Positions 1 to 5,974 of a stretch of 10,201 bases of DNA are shown here, in pieces. This stretch comes from Prevotellaceae bacterium. GTDB taxonomy: Bacteria; Bacteroidota; Bacteroidia; Bacteroidales; UBA932. The stretch spans positions 1 to 10,201 of the forward strand of contig JAITAP010000258.1 of the NCBI GenBank assembly GCA_031284065.1, given 5' to 3'. Every line of letters starts with the position of its first letter. Within the stretch, counting starts at the first letter, position 1. Both the position numbers and the translations under genes were made by a program. The notes under the pieces were generated by a model that searched no databases, was not told the DNA's origin, and saw only the letters and a program-made list of their open reading frames with translations.

Positions 1-49
1 GAATTAACAGCTAACTAAATATCTCATTAAATCTTAAATTTTTTTAATT

Positions 50-1606
50 ATGAAATCAACAACTTATTTGATGGCGCTCGCATGTGGCGCAATAATGCTA
101 ACGTCGTGCGAAAAAGACGCCGACGACAACAATGCCGATGAGGGCAAAACCCCAACGGCGATAACAGCCGACTTCGAGTTCACCATCGGGGCGAGCAACT
201 TGGTAACGTTTACCAACAAATCGACCGGACACTCCGCGTCGTCGTGGAACTTCGGCGATGGCGGCGCTGCCGTTACCGATAATAACACCACCGTTACGCA
301 CACCTACCCGACCAATGGTACCTACCACGTAACTCTGACGGTTACCGCCAGCGACGGCAGCACTGCCAGCAAGCAAAAGGACGTGGTGATTGAAAACGAC
401 GACGTGTCGGGCTTGCTCACCGCAACCGTTCAAAAGCTGATTGGCGGAAATGCTATAGACAAAAGCCAAACGTGGGTGTTCGACCGGTGGAACCAATATG
501 TGGCCGAAGTAGCCGCAAAGACAGGGAAAACCATAGGAGGCCACATCGGATTGGGCGAATTGGGCTCCTACGCATCAGCATGGTGGGGTGCAGGAAAAGA
601 TGAAAAGACAGCTGCCGGCTGGCATATTTATGAAGAAACGTTCAAGTTCTCGCTGGAGAGTAGCGGATTGAAATTAGACATCACCAATCCGGGCAGACGG
701 GGATACGGACGGCTGAAGAATAATATCAGTGGCTCAAAATTCCCGGATGCAACAGAATGGTTAGACCCCAATAATAGTAATGCCCCCTCCGACGCAGAAG
801 CTGAATTTGAATACACGGACGGAACCTATTCATATAGCGTTACGGAACCTGCCACCGCAGACGGTTATGCCAAGTTGACCTTGACGGACAAAGCTTTCTT
901 AGGCTATTATGTAGGTACGCAGGAATACGACATCCTCTACCTCACCGACAGTGTGCTGGCCGTACGCGCCGCCGACCTCAACGATGGAGATGATAACTTC
1001 GACTGGGTATTTGTGTTCATTCGTCAGGATCTGTGCCCGGCAGAAGACCCTGACCCCGCCCCCGGACCGGTTGGCGGTGCAAATAACTCCGACGACTTTG
1101 AAGGAGCGGAAACGATAATCTTACCCGACGCCACTACTACCGGCTCCGAAGTGGTGGAAAATCCCTCTAAAACCGGCATCAACACCTCCAACAAGGTATA
1201 CAAGTTTGAAAAAACGGGTGATTACTACTCAAACGTTTACTATTTGTCAACGGAAAAGTTTGACCTTACCACGAAGAACAAAGTAAAGGTAAAGGTGTAT
1301 ATCCCGTCGACCAACGACTATGATACGGAGGGCACCCTTGCCGGTGATTGGCTGACGATTAAGAAACTTCAAAAGCAATTGGTAATAAAATTGCAAGATA
1401 ACAGTAAGGGTACCAATTCATGGGATGGCCAAACAGAAGTGACCCAAAACGGTCTTGCCACCAACACTTGGCTTGAGCTCACGTTTGACTTCTCGGACGT
1501 TGCAGCCCGCACCGACTACGATAAACTCGTTATTCAGTTCGGCCAGGAAGGACACAGTCGTCCGGGTACGTTCTACTTTGACGACCTGCAATTCTTCACA
1601 GAGTAA
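50..1606 (+). CDS. Surface lipoprotein with PKD domain, probable glycan-binding protein of a PUL
   Basis: The 518-residue product starts with a lipoprotein signal peptide: a hydrophobic stretch at residues 6-18, then lipobox L17-T-S-C20. The residues after C20 are acidic (EKDADD), like the export signal of Bacteroidota surface lipoproteins. Residues about 38-115 form a PKD fold with W66-NFGDG and the later HTY...GTYHVTLTV pattern. Residues about 120-326 are a Trp/Tyr-rich region of a kind I associate with PKD lipoproteins of beta-glucan loci. A Pro/Asp-rich linker (about 327-345) leads to a C-terminal beta-rich domain beginning DDFEG, possibly carbohydrate-binding. I see no catalytic motif. 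It lies 73 bases upstream of a laminarinase-type GH16 gene on the same strand, so I infer it holds glycan at the surface for that enzyme. The leader at 1-49 is AT-rich with no Shine-Dalgarno sequence. SusC/SusD genes would be expected upstream but are outside the window. Lipoprotein and PKD calls are firm; ligand is inferred. Confidence 0.82.
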   Translation: MKSTTYLMALACGAIMLTSCEKDADDNNADEGKTPTAITADFEFTIGASNLVTFTNKSTGHSASSWNFGDGGAAVTDNNTTVTHTYPTNGTYHVTLTVTASDGSTASKQKDVVIENDDVSGLLTATVQKLIGGNAIDKSQTWVFDRWNQYVAEVAAKTGKTIGGHIGLGELGSYASAWWGAGKDEKTAAGWHIYEETFKFSLESSGLKLDITNPGRRGYGRLKNNISGSKFPDATEWLDPNNSNAPSDAEAEFEYTDGTYSYSVTEPATADGYAKLTLTDKAFLGYYVGTQEYDILYLTDSVLAVRAADLNDGDDNFDWVFVFIRQDLCPAEDPDPAPGPVGGANNSDDFEGAETIILPDATTTGSEVVENPSKTGINTSNKVYKFEKTGDYYSNVYYLSTEKFDLTTKNKVKVKVYIPSTNDYDTEGTLAGDWLTIKKLQKQLVIKLQDNSKGTNSWDGQTEVTQNGLATNTWLELTFDFSDVAARTDYDKLVIQFGQEGHSRPGTFYFDDLQFFTE

Positions 1607-1624
1607 ACCATGTAAAACCATTGT

Positions 1625-1669
1625 GAGGGGTAAAAGGGGCAAAAGCCTTTTTACCCCTTGCTTTTTTTT
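1625..1669 (+). terminator. Intrinsic-terminator-like hairpin between the PKD lipoprotein and GH16 genes
   Basis: A 13-bp stem pairs 1626-1638 with 1646-1658, containing one G-T pair, around a 7-base loop. An eight-T run follows at 1662-1669. It lies 19 bases past the lipoprotein stop and ends 10 bases before the GH16 start. This is the form of a Rho-independent terminator, but because the two genes look like one locus it may act as a partial terminator or mRNA processing/stability element that sets their expression ratio. Confidence 0.75.
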
Positions 1670-1679
1670 ATTGAGAGCA

Positions 1680-2882
1680 ATGAAACACCCCACATTTTTA
1701 ATACGCATGGCGATGGCGGCTATATGTCTGCCGCTTGCCGCCTGCGGCAGCAAAGGAGCAGACGAAACCGGCGAGCGCAAGCAGGAAGTTCAGCTGAGCA
1801 TCACCCCGCCCGACACGCTGCACCTCGACTACGCCGCCAACGCCTCCGGCGAAATTAAGGTTGCCGCCAACGTCCCGTGGACGGCGGCTATCACTCAAGG
1901 CAGCGAGTGGTGCGCCATTAGCCCCGCCGTGGGCAGCGCAGGCGACTTTTACGCCACCGTTAAGGCCGCAACCAAAAACCAAGCCAACGACCCGCGCTAC
2001 GCCACGCTTACGTTCAGCGCAGGCAGCGACTTCTCAAAAACCTACGCCGTGCGGCAGGAGCCAAACCCCCTCGACGCTTCCATCCCCGATTACGACGGCT
2101 ACACCTTAGCGTGGAGCGACGAGTTCGACGGCGCGACGCTCAACACCGCCAGCTGGACGGCGCTCAACGACGGTAGCGGCGGCGGCAACCAAGAGCTGCA
2201 ATACTACCTTCCGGCCAACGTGTCGGTAGGCGTTGAGCCGCTGTCCGGCAAGAGTTGCTTGGTACTCACGGCAAAAAAGCAAAGCTACAGCGGCAAAACC
2301 GCCACCTCGGGGCGCGTAGAGGGCAAGCGCACTTTCCTGTACGGGCGGCTGGAGGCTTCCATCAAGCTGCCGCACACCGCCGACGGCCTGTGGCCTGCCT
2401 TTTGGCTGCTGGGCGGCGACATCGCCACCAACCCCTGGCCCGCCTGCGGCGAAATAGACATCGTGGAAATGGGGCACGCCACGGGCATCAAGAGCGGTAC
2501 GCAAAACCGCTACTTCAACGGCGCCTGCCACTACTTGGGCGGCAGTCCGGTGGAGAACGTCACGCACTCCGCCTCGCTGCAAGACGACTTTCACCTTTTC
2601 ACCCTGATTTGGGATGAGTACAACATCAAAATGTACCTCGACTTGGATAAAAACCCTGCGGCGACGCCCTACTTCACGCTCAACATCTCGAATAAGAGCG
2701 CGGGGGCAGCCGGGTACTACTTCCACAAGCCGTTTTACTTTCTTTTTAACCTCGCCGTGGGGGGGCATTTCCCCTTCGACGGCAGCTCCACAAGCCTGCA
2801 AAACAACATCAGCAACGTAACCGCCCTCAGCAGCGGCGACGCCAAAATGTATGTGGACTTTGTGAGGGTGTACCAACGGTGA
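1680..2882 (+). CDS. BACON-GH16 lipoprotein, probable endo-beta-1,3-glucanase (laminarinase)
   Basis: The 400-residue product starts at the ATG that opens a lipoprotein signal peptide with lipobox L19-A-A-C22. The frame is open further upstream, but that part overlaps the preceding gene and terminator and encodes nothing recognisable. Residues about 37-128 match a BACON domain (SITP start, conserved W67 and W77, ending AVRQEPN). Residues about 141-400 are a GH16 catalytic domain: WSDEFDG near 145, GLWPAFWLLGG, and the active site E258-I-D-I-V-E263, where E258 is the expected nucleophile and E263 the acid/base. The wording around it (WPACGEIDIVE) is typical of laminarinases, which cut internal beta-1,3-glucan bonds; mixed-linkage glucan is an alternative. 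The C-terminal FVRVYQR is a usual GH16 end. The enzyme should sit on the outer membrane or in the periplasm and act with the upstream PKD lipoprotein. Confidence 0.9.
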   Translation: MKHPTFLIRMAMAAICLPLAACGSKGADETGERKQEVQLSITPPDTLHLDYAANASGEIKVAANVPWTAAITQGSEWCAISPAVGSAGDFYATVKAATKNQANDPRYATLTFSAGSDFSKTYAVRQEPNPLDASIPDYDGYTLAWSDEFDGATLNTASWTALNDGSGGGNQELQYYLPANVSVGVEPLSGKSCLVLTAKKQSYSGKTATSGRVEGKRTFLYGRLEASIKLPHTADGLWPAFWLLGGDIATNPWPACGEIDIVEMGHATGIKSGTQNRYFNGACHYLGGSPVENVTHSASLQDDFHLFTLIWDEYNIKMYLDLDKNPAATPYFTLNISNKSAGAAGYYFHKPFYFLFNLAVGGHFPFDGSSTSLQNNISNVTALSSGDAKMYVDFVRVYQR

Positions 2883-2893
2883 GTATTCTAATG

Positions 2894-3079
2894 TTTTGTC
2901 CACGAATTTTTGTCCACGGATTACACGGATTTTTTTTACATCTGACTTTGTGCAATAAGGACGCAATTGGTTTCTATTCCCCTACGGGAAAGCAGCGCAA
3001 AGCGGAGTTCGGCGCAATATAATTCGTGTAGTTCGCGGACAAAAATCCGTGTAATTCGTGGACAAAATTCGTGGACAAG
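2894..3079. repeat. Palindromic MITE-like element, about 40-bp inverted arms
   Basis: The left arm (2894-2937) contains TTTTGTCCACGAATT, then TGTCCACGGATTACACGG and a T run. The right arm (3041-3079) is its near-perfect reverse complement, with a few mismatches and one base missing. The 103-base centre (2938-3040) has no gene, and within it 3021-3040 looks like a further degenerate piece of the same motif. The element fills nearly the whole gap between two convergent genes, starting 12 bases after the GH16 stop and ending 2 bases before the yjbR-family stop. It shares its core with the array at 5664-5952. Transposase is absent, so any mobility would depend on a helper elsewhere. Folded as RNA it could act as a terminator for both genes. 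Confidence 0.8.
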
Positions 3080-3081
3080 AA

Positions 3082-3438
3082 TTATTTTCCGGAGGACATT
3101 ACCAACCGCCGCTGCGCCCTTGTCAGCTTGGCAACCACCAAGTCGTAGGAGTCGTCTATCCATTCGCGGATAAGCCTGTCGGGAGTAGCGCTGTCCGGCA
3201 GGATGGTATTCCACAATTTCTTGTGCATGTGGTACGGCGCAACTACCGCCGCAAACCGCTCGCGCAGCTCAATGGCCTTATCGGGGTCGCACTTAAGGTT
3301 CAGCCACGAATTTTCCAGAAAAAGAAGCGCAAATATTTTGCCGCCAACCTTAAATACCAGCGTAGCGTCGCCAAACGGAAAGCCCTCCGTTGCAGCGGGT
3401 TTGCCAAGACAATATTCGCGTATCTGCTCAATGTTCAT
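3082..3438 (-). CDS. MmcQ/YjbR family protein
   Basis: A 118-residue protein of full family length. It begins MNIEQIREYCLGKPAATEGF, contains FGDATLVFKVGGKIFALL and NLKCDPDKAIELRE, and later YHMHKKLWNTI and WIDDSYDLVVAKL. This is the order of conserved blocks in the MmcQ/YjbR family (COG2315). The fold resembles a CyaY/DNA-binding-like alpha-beta domain; the biochemical role is not established, and the common label 'DNA-binding' is based on structure. It is a single gene, convergent with the GH16 gene and divergent from manC. Its stop lies two bases from a repeat element, so its own 3' signal may be that element. Confidence 0.85.
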   Translation of the reverse strand: MNIEQIREYCLGKPAATEGFPFGDATLVFKVGGKIFALLFLENSWLNLKCDPDKAIELRERFAAVVAPYHMHKKLWNTILPDSATPDRLIREWIDDSYDLVVAKLTRAQRRLVMSSGK

Positions 3439-3456
3439 AATACATTTTTCTTCTTG

Positions 3457-3487
3457 CTTGTTTTTTTAAAAACTTCGCGTATATTTG
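3457..3487 (+). promoter_or_regulatory. Bacteroidota-type promoter for the guanylyltransferase gene
   Basis: TTG at 3458-3460, 19 bases, then TATATTTG at 3480-3487. This matches the Bacteroidota sigma-ABfr pattern (TTTG, N19-21, TAnnTTTG). The expected start of transcription is near 3494, giving a leader of about 58 bases before the ATG at 3552. Pattern match only. Confidence 0.55.
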
Positions 3488-3502
3488 CTTTCATGTTTTT
3501 TG

Positions 3503-3510
3503 CAAAGGTA
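3503..3510 (-). promoter_or_regulatory. Candidate -7 element for the yjbR-family gene
   Basis: Read on the minus strand, 3510 to 3503 is TACCTTTG, a perfect TAnnTTTG. Expected transcription start is near 3496, with a leader of about 58 bases. I see no convincing -33 TTTG at the right spacing. It lies inside the expected first bases of the manC transcript, so the two divergent promoters appear to overlap. Confidence 0.45.
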
Positions 3511-3551
3511 CGCCTTGCCTTATATTTTTTTATTTTTCATCTTCATAAATA

Positions 3552-4643
3552 ATGCAAAACTCCACGTATGGCGTAATTATGGCAGGCGGCGTCGGAAGCC
3601 GATTCTGGCCTCTCAGCCGCAACGCAAAGCCTAAGCAGTTCTTAGATATTCTGGGCGTAGGCCGCACATTTATTCAGCAAACGTTCGACAGGCTCACAAA
3701 AATCATTCCGCCCGAAAACATTGTGGTGGTTACGAGCAGCATCTACAAAGACTTGGTGACAGCGCAGCTGCCGCTGGTGCGGGAGAGCAACATCTTGCTC
3801 GAACCGCTACGGCGCAACACCGCGCCCTGCATAGCCTACGCCACGTACAAGCTGCTGACGAAAATGAGCGACGCCACAGTAGTCGTTGCCCCGTCCGACC
3901 ACTTAATCCTGAACGAAGCCGAATTTATCCGCGTCATAAGCCAAGCCATACAGCTGGCAGAATCCGGCAATAACCTGATAACGATTGGCATAAAGCCAAG
4001 CCGCCCCGAAACGGGCTACGGGTATATTCAGGTGGCAAAAAACGAAAAGGTGGAGAAGTGCAGCGTCGCGTACCGGGTAAAAACGTTCACCGAGAAGCCT
4101 AACCGCGACATGGCGCAGCTGTTTGTCGATAGCGGCGAGTTTTTCTGGAACTCGGGCATATTTATTTGGACGCTGCAAGCCATTCGTGCCGCCTTTGAGA
4201 CGTACCTGCCCGAAGTCAGCAAGCTCTTCAGGGCAGGCAGCGACGCGTACTACACCGCCGGCGAAGAGCAGCTTATCAGCAACGCCTACGCCGAGTGCAA
4301 GGCCATTTCGATAGACTACGGGGTGATGGAGAAAGCCGAAAACGTGCACGTGATTTGCGCCGACTTCGGCTGGTCGGACCTGGGCACGTGGAATTCGCTC
4401 TACCTGCAATCGGAAAAGGACGGCAAGGAGAACGTGCTGCAATCGGGCAACGTGGCGCTGGACAACGTGAGGGGATGCCTTGTACACGCGCCCGCCGAAA
4501 AGCTGGTGGTGCTGCAAAATTTGGACGGCTACTTGGTGGTGGACGCCAACGACGTGCTGATGGTATGCAAGCGCGACAACGAAAATGAGCTGAAGCAACT
4601 CATCAACAATACGCTGCTAAGCAAAGGCGCGTCAAAGGCGTAG
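3552..4643 (+). CDS. manC: Mannose-1-phosphate guanylyltransferase (GDP-mannose pyrophosphorylase)
   Basis: The 363-residue product makes GDP-mannose from GTP and mannose-1-phosphate, a precursor for capsule, O-antigen and protein glycans. The N-terminal nucleotide-binding signature is clear: MAGGVGSRFWPLSR followed by KPKQFLDI (residues about 10-34). Further family blocks are PSDHLI, GYGYIQV, FTEKP and FFWNSGIFIW, with SIDYGVMEKA and DFGWSDLGTW in the second half. The length fits the one-domain guanylyltransferase; the C-terminal isomerase domain of bifunctional enzymes is absent, so mannose-6-phosphate isomerase must come from elsewhere. The start is the first ATG, placed about 58 bases after a good promoter match. 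It converges on the heptose kinase gene with a 4-base gap, and its TAG stop forms part of the terminator stem. The symbol manC is by family; the local gene name may differ. Confidence 0.92.
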   Translation: MQNSTYGVIMAGGVGSRFWPLSRNAKPKQFLDILGVGRTFIQQTFDRLTKIIPPENIVVVTSSIYKDLVTAQLPLVRESNILLEPLRRNTAPCIAYATYKLLTKMSDATVVVAPSDHLILNEAEFIRVISQAIQLAESGNNLITIGIKPSRPETGYGYIQVAKNEKVEKCSVAYRVKTFTEKPNRDMAQLFVDSGEFFWNSGIFIWTLQAIRAAFETYLPEVSKLFRAGSDAYYTAGEEQLISNAYAECKAISIDYGVMEKAENVHVICADFGWSDLGTWNSLYLQSEKDGKENVLQSGNVALDNVRGCLVHAPAEKLVVLQNLDGYLVVDANDVLMVCKRDNENELKQLINNTLLSKGASKA

Positions 4644-4663
4644 CGAACTACGCCAACTTTTTT
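4637..4663 (+). terminator. Terminator hairpin containing the stop codons of two convergent genes
   Basis: A perfect 7-bp stem, GGCGTAG (4637-4643) with CTACGCC (4648-4654), encloses the loop CGAA, and a six-T run follows at 4658-4663. The left arm ends with the TAG stop of manC; the right arm begins with the stop codon of the minus-strand kinase gene (4648-4650). In the plus direction this is a compact intrinsic terminator. In the minus direction the loop reads TTCG, but only three Ts follow the stem, so termination there should be weaker. Confidence 0.8.
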
Positions 4664-5637
4664 ACGCACTCGTCCAGCAGCAACTTTTTGTTGACGGGTA
4701 CCACGCCTACTTTTTCGCAAACCAACCCGCCGGCAAGGTTTGCTACCGCAGCCACTTTGGAAATTGCCATGCCTGCCGCCAGACAAAGGCTCGCAACGCT
4801 TATCACGGTGTCGCCCGCGCCGGAAACATCGGCAATGTTGCGCAGCTCCGCCGGAATAGCGGAGTACTGCTCGCCGTCGGAAACAAGCACGCCGCGCTCG
4901 GAAAGCGTAACCATAGCGTAGCGCACGTTCATTTGACGGTTAATTTTTTTCGCGGCTTCAAAAACGGCTTCGTAGCTTTTCTTGTCCACATTCTCGTTCA
5001 GCCCTACGCACAGCTCCTGAAAGTTGGGCTTGAACAGCGTAACGTTCCGGTACTCCAAAAAATTCCGTTTCTTCGGGTCAACCAGCGTTGGAATTTTTCG
5101 GCTGTTTGCGAGGGTTACAACCCAGCTGATAAGGTTTGGCGTGATAACGCCCTTATCGTAATCTTCAAAAATAATTGCGTCTATTTTTTCGCTGTCGATG
5201 AGGCGCTCAATGCGCGCAAAGAACGTTTTTTCCAGATTTTCGTGCAGCGGCTTGGTCGTTTCTTCATCAATGCGGAGCAGGTGCTGCGTGCCCGCAATGA
5301 CGCGGGTTTTGGTAGTGGTAATGCGCGTGCTGTCCGCCAGTATTCCCTCCTGCATAAGCCCGTTTGCGGAGAGCATTTTTGTAAAAATTTCCGCCTCTCT
5401 GTCGTTCCCGATGGCAGAGCACAGCGCCGGCCTTGCGCCCAGCGCCTGCAAGTTGAGCGCAACGTTAGCCGCGCCGCCCAAGCGGTGTTCGCGCTGCGTA
5501 CCGGCAAGGATGGGAACAGGCGCCTCGGGTGAAATCCGGCTGACTTTGCCCCACAGGTACGCATCCACCATCACGTCGCCGACAACCATAACGGTTAAAT
5601 CGTTGAACTTATCAAAAATATGCTGAAAATTTATCAT
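4648..5637 (-). CDS. rfaE1: D-glycero-beta-D-manno-heptose-7-phosphate kinase (PfkB/ribokinase family)
   Basis: The 329-residue protein phosphorylates heptose-7-phosphate at C1 on the way to ADP-heptose, used for LPS core or other surface glycans. The start MINFQHIFDKFND leads into VMVVGDVMVDAYLWG and KVSRISPEAPVPIL, typical of the RfaE/HldE kinase domain. GGAANVA lies at 54-60 and the C-terminal PfkB signature at about 267-279 contains G273-A-G-D276, D276 being the expected catalytic base. The second (nucleotidyltransferase) domain of bifunctional HldE is absent, so a separate adenylyltransferase is expected elsewhere. I chose ATG 5637; a TTG at 5661 could add eight residues but they are unlike the family. 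The start lies just below a tandem-repeat array, and the stop codon is in a hairpin shared with manC. Another PfkB sugar kinase is possible, but the ISPEAPVP block favours heptose. Confidence 0.86.
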   Translation of the reverse strand: MINFQHIFDKFNDLTVMVVGDVMVDAYLWGKVSRISPEAPVPILAGTQREHRLGGAANVALNLQALGARPALCSAIGNDREAEIFTKMLSANGLMQEGILADSTRITTTKTRVIAGTQHLLRIDEETTKPLHENLEKTFFARIERLIDSEKIDAIIFEDYDKGVITPNLISWVVTLANSRKIPTLVDPKKRNFLEYRNVTLFKPNFQELCVGLNENVDKKSYEAVFEAAKKINRQMNVRYAMVTLSERGVLVSDGEQYSAIPAELRNIADVSGAGDTVISVASLCLAAGMAISKVAAVANLAGGLVCEKVGVVPVNKKLLLDECVKKLA

Positions 5638-5663
5638 TTGGTAGAAATTTAGTTGCTCCAAAT

Positions 5664-5952
5664 ACTGTCCACGAATTTACTGTCCACAGATTACACGGAT
5701 TAACACGGATTTTTTTCGCTCTACTATCCACAGATTACACGGATTAACACGGATTTTTTCGCTCTACTGTCCACAGATTACACGGATTAACACGGATTTT
5801 TTTCGCTTTACTGTCCACAGATTACACGGATTAACACGGATTTTTTTCGCTCTACTGTCCACAGATTACACGGATTAACACGGATTTTTTTCGCTTGACT
5901 GTCCACAGATTTTCTCTCTATAATCCGTGTTAATCCGTGTAATCCGTGGACA
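5664..5952. repeat. Tandem array of 43/44-bp units closed by an inverted copy
   Basis: Five nearly identical units start at 5680, 5724, 5767, 5811 and 5855. Each reads CTGTCCACAG, ATTACACGGATTAACACGG, a T run and CGCTCTA or a close variant. Differences are few: G to A in the second unit, six instead of seven Ts at the end of the second, and tail changes (CTCTA, CTTTA, CTTGA). A partial unit precedes (5664-5679) and a half unit starts at 5899. Positions 5921-5952 carry the unit inverted, 31 of 32 bases matching. The array occupies the gap between the mtaB stop and the kinase start and is related to the element at 2894-3079. There is no unique spacer sequence between units. Confidence 0.93.
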
Positions 5953-5962
5953 GATTCCCCCG

Positions 5963-5970
5963 CAAAAGTA
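5963..5970 (-). promoter_or_regulatory. Candidate -7 element for the heptose kinase gene, upstream of the array
   Basis: On the minus strand this reads TACTTTTG, matching TAnnTTTG. If used, transcription would start near 5956 and the whole repeat array would form a leader of about 320 bases ahead of the kinase ATG. I see no good -33 match at the usual distance, so this is a weak call. The alternative is read-through from mtaB or a promoter within the array. Confidence 0.3.
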
Positions 5971-5974
5971 CGAA

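Noticed and set aside
1455..1679. Upstream start for the GH16 protein
   Set aside because: The extra residues overlap the preceding gene and the terminator and would bury the lipoprotein signal peptide.
2106..2966. Long minus-strand frame opposite the GH16 gene
   Set aside because: It is the antisense shadow of a clearly supported gene with high G+C at codon ends and has no family-like motif.
2967..3173. Small proteins encoded in the 2.9-3.2 kb repeat (texts with IRVIRGQ)
   Set aside because: These are translations of the palindromic repeat arms and of the antisense of the yjbR-family gene, not genes.
5638..5661. TTG start for the heptose kinase
   Set aside because: It adds eight residues not typical of the family; the ATG at 5637 gives the expected N-terminus.
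5680..5910. Origin-like cluster of DnaA boxes
   Set aside because: CTATCCACA in one unit is near the TTATCCACA consensus, but the other units have CTGTCCACA, and there is no dnaA, dnaN or other origin context. The similarity is best explained by the repeat core.
5664..5952. CRISPR array
   Set aside because: Units repeat with only a 7-base, nearly constant tail between cores, so there are no unique spacers; the last copy is inverted; and no cas gene is nearby.
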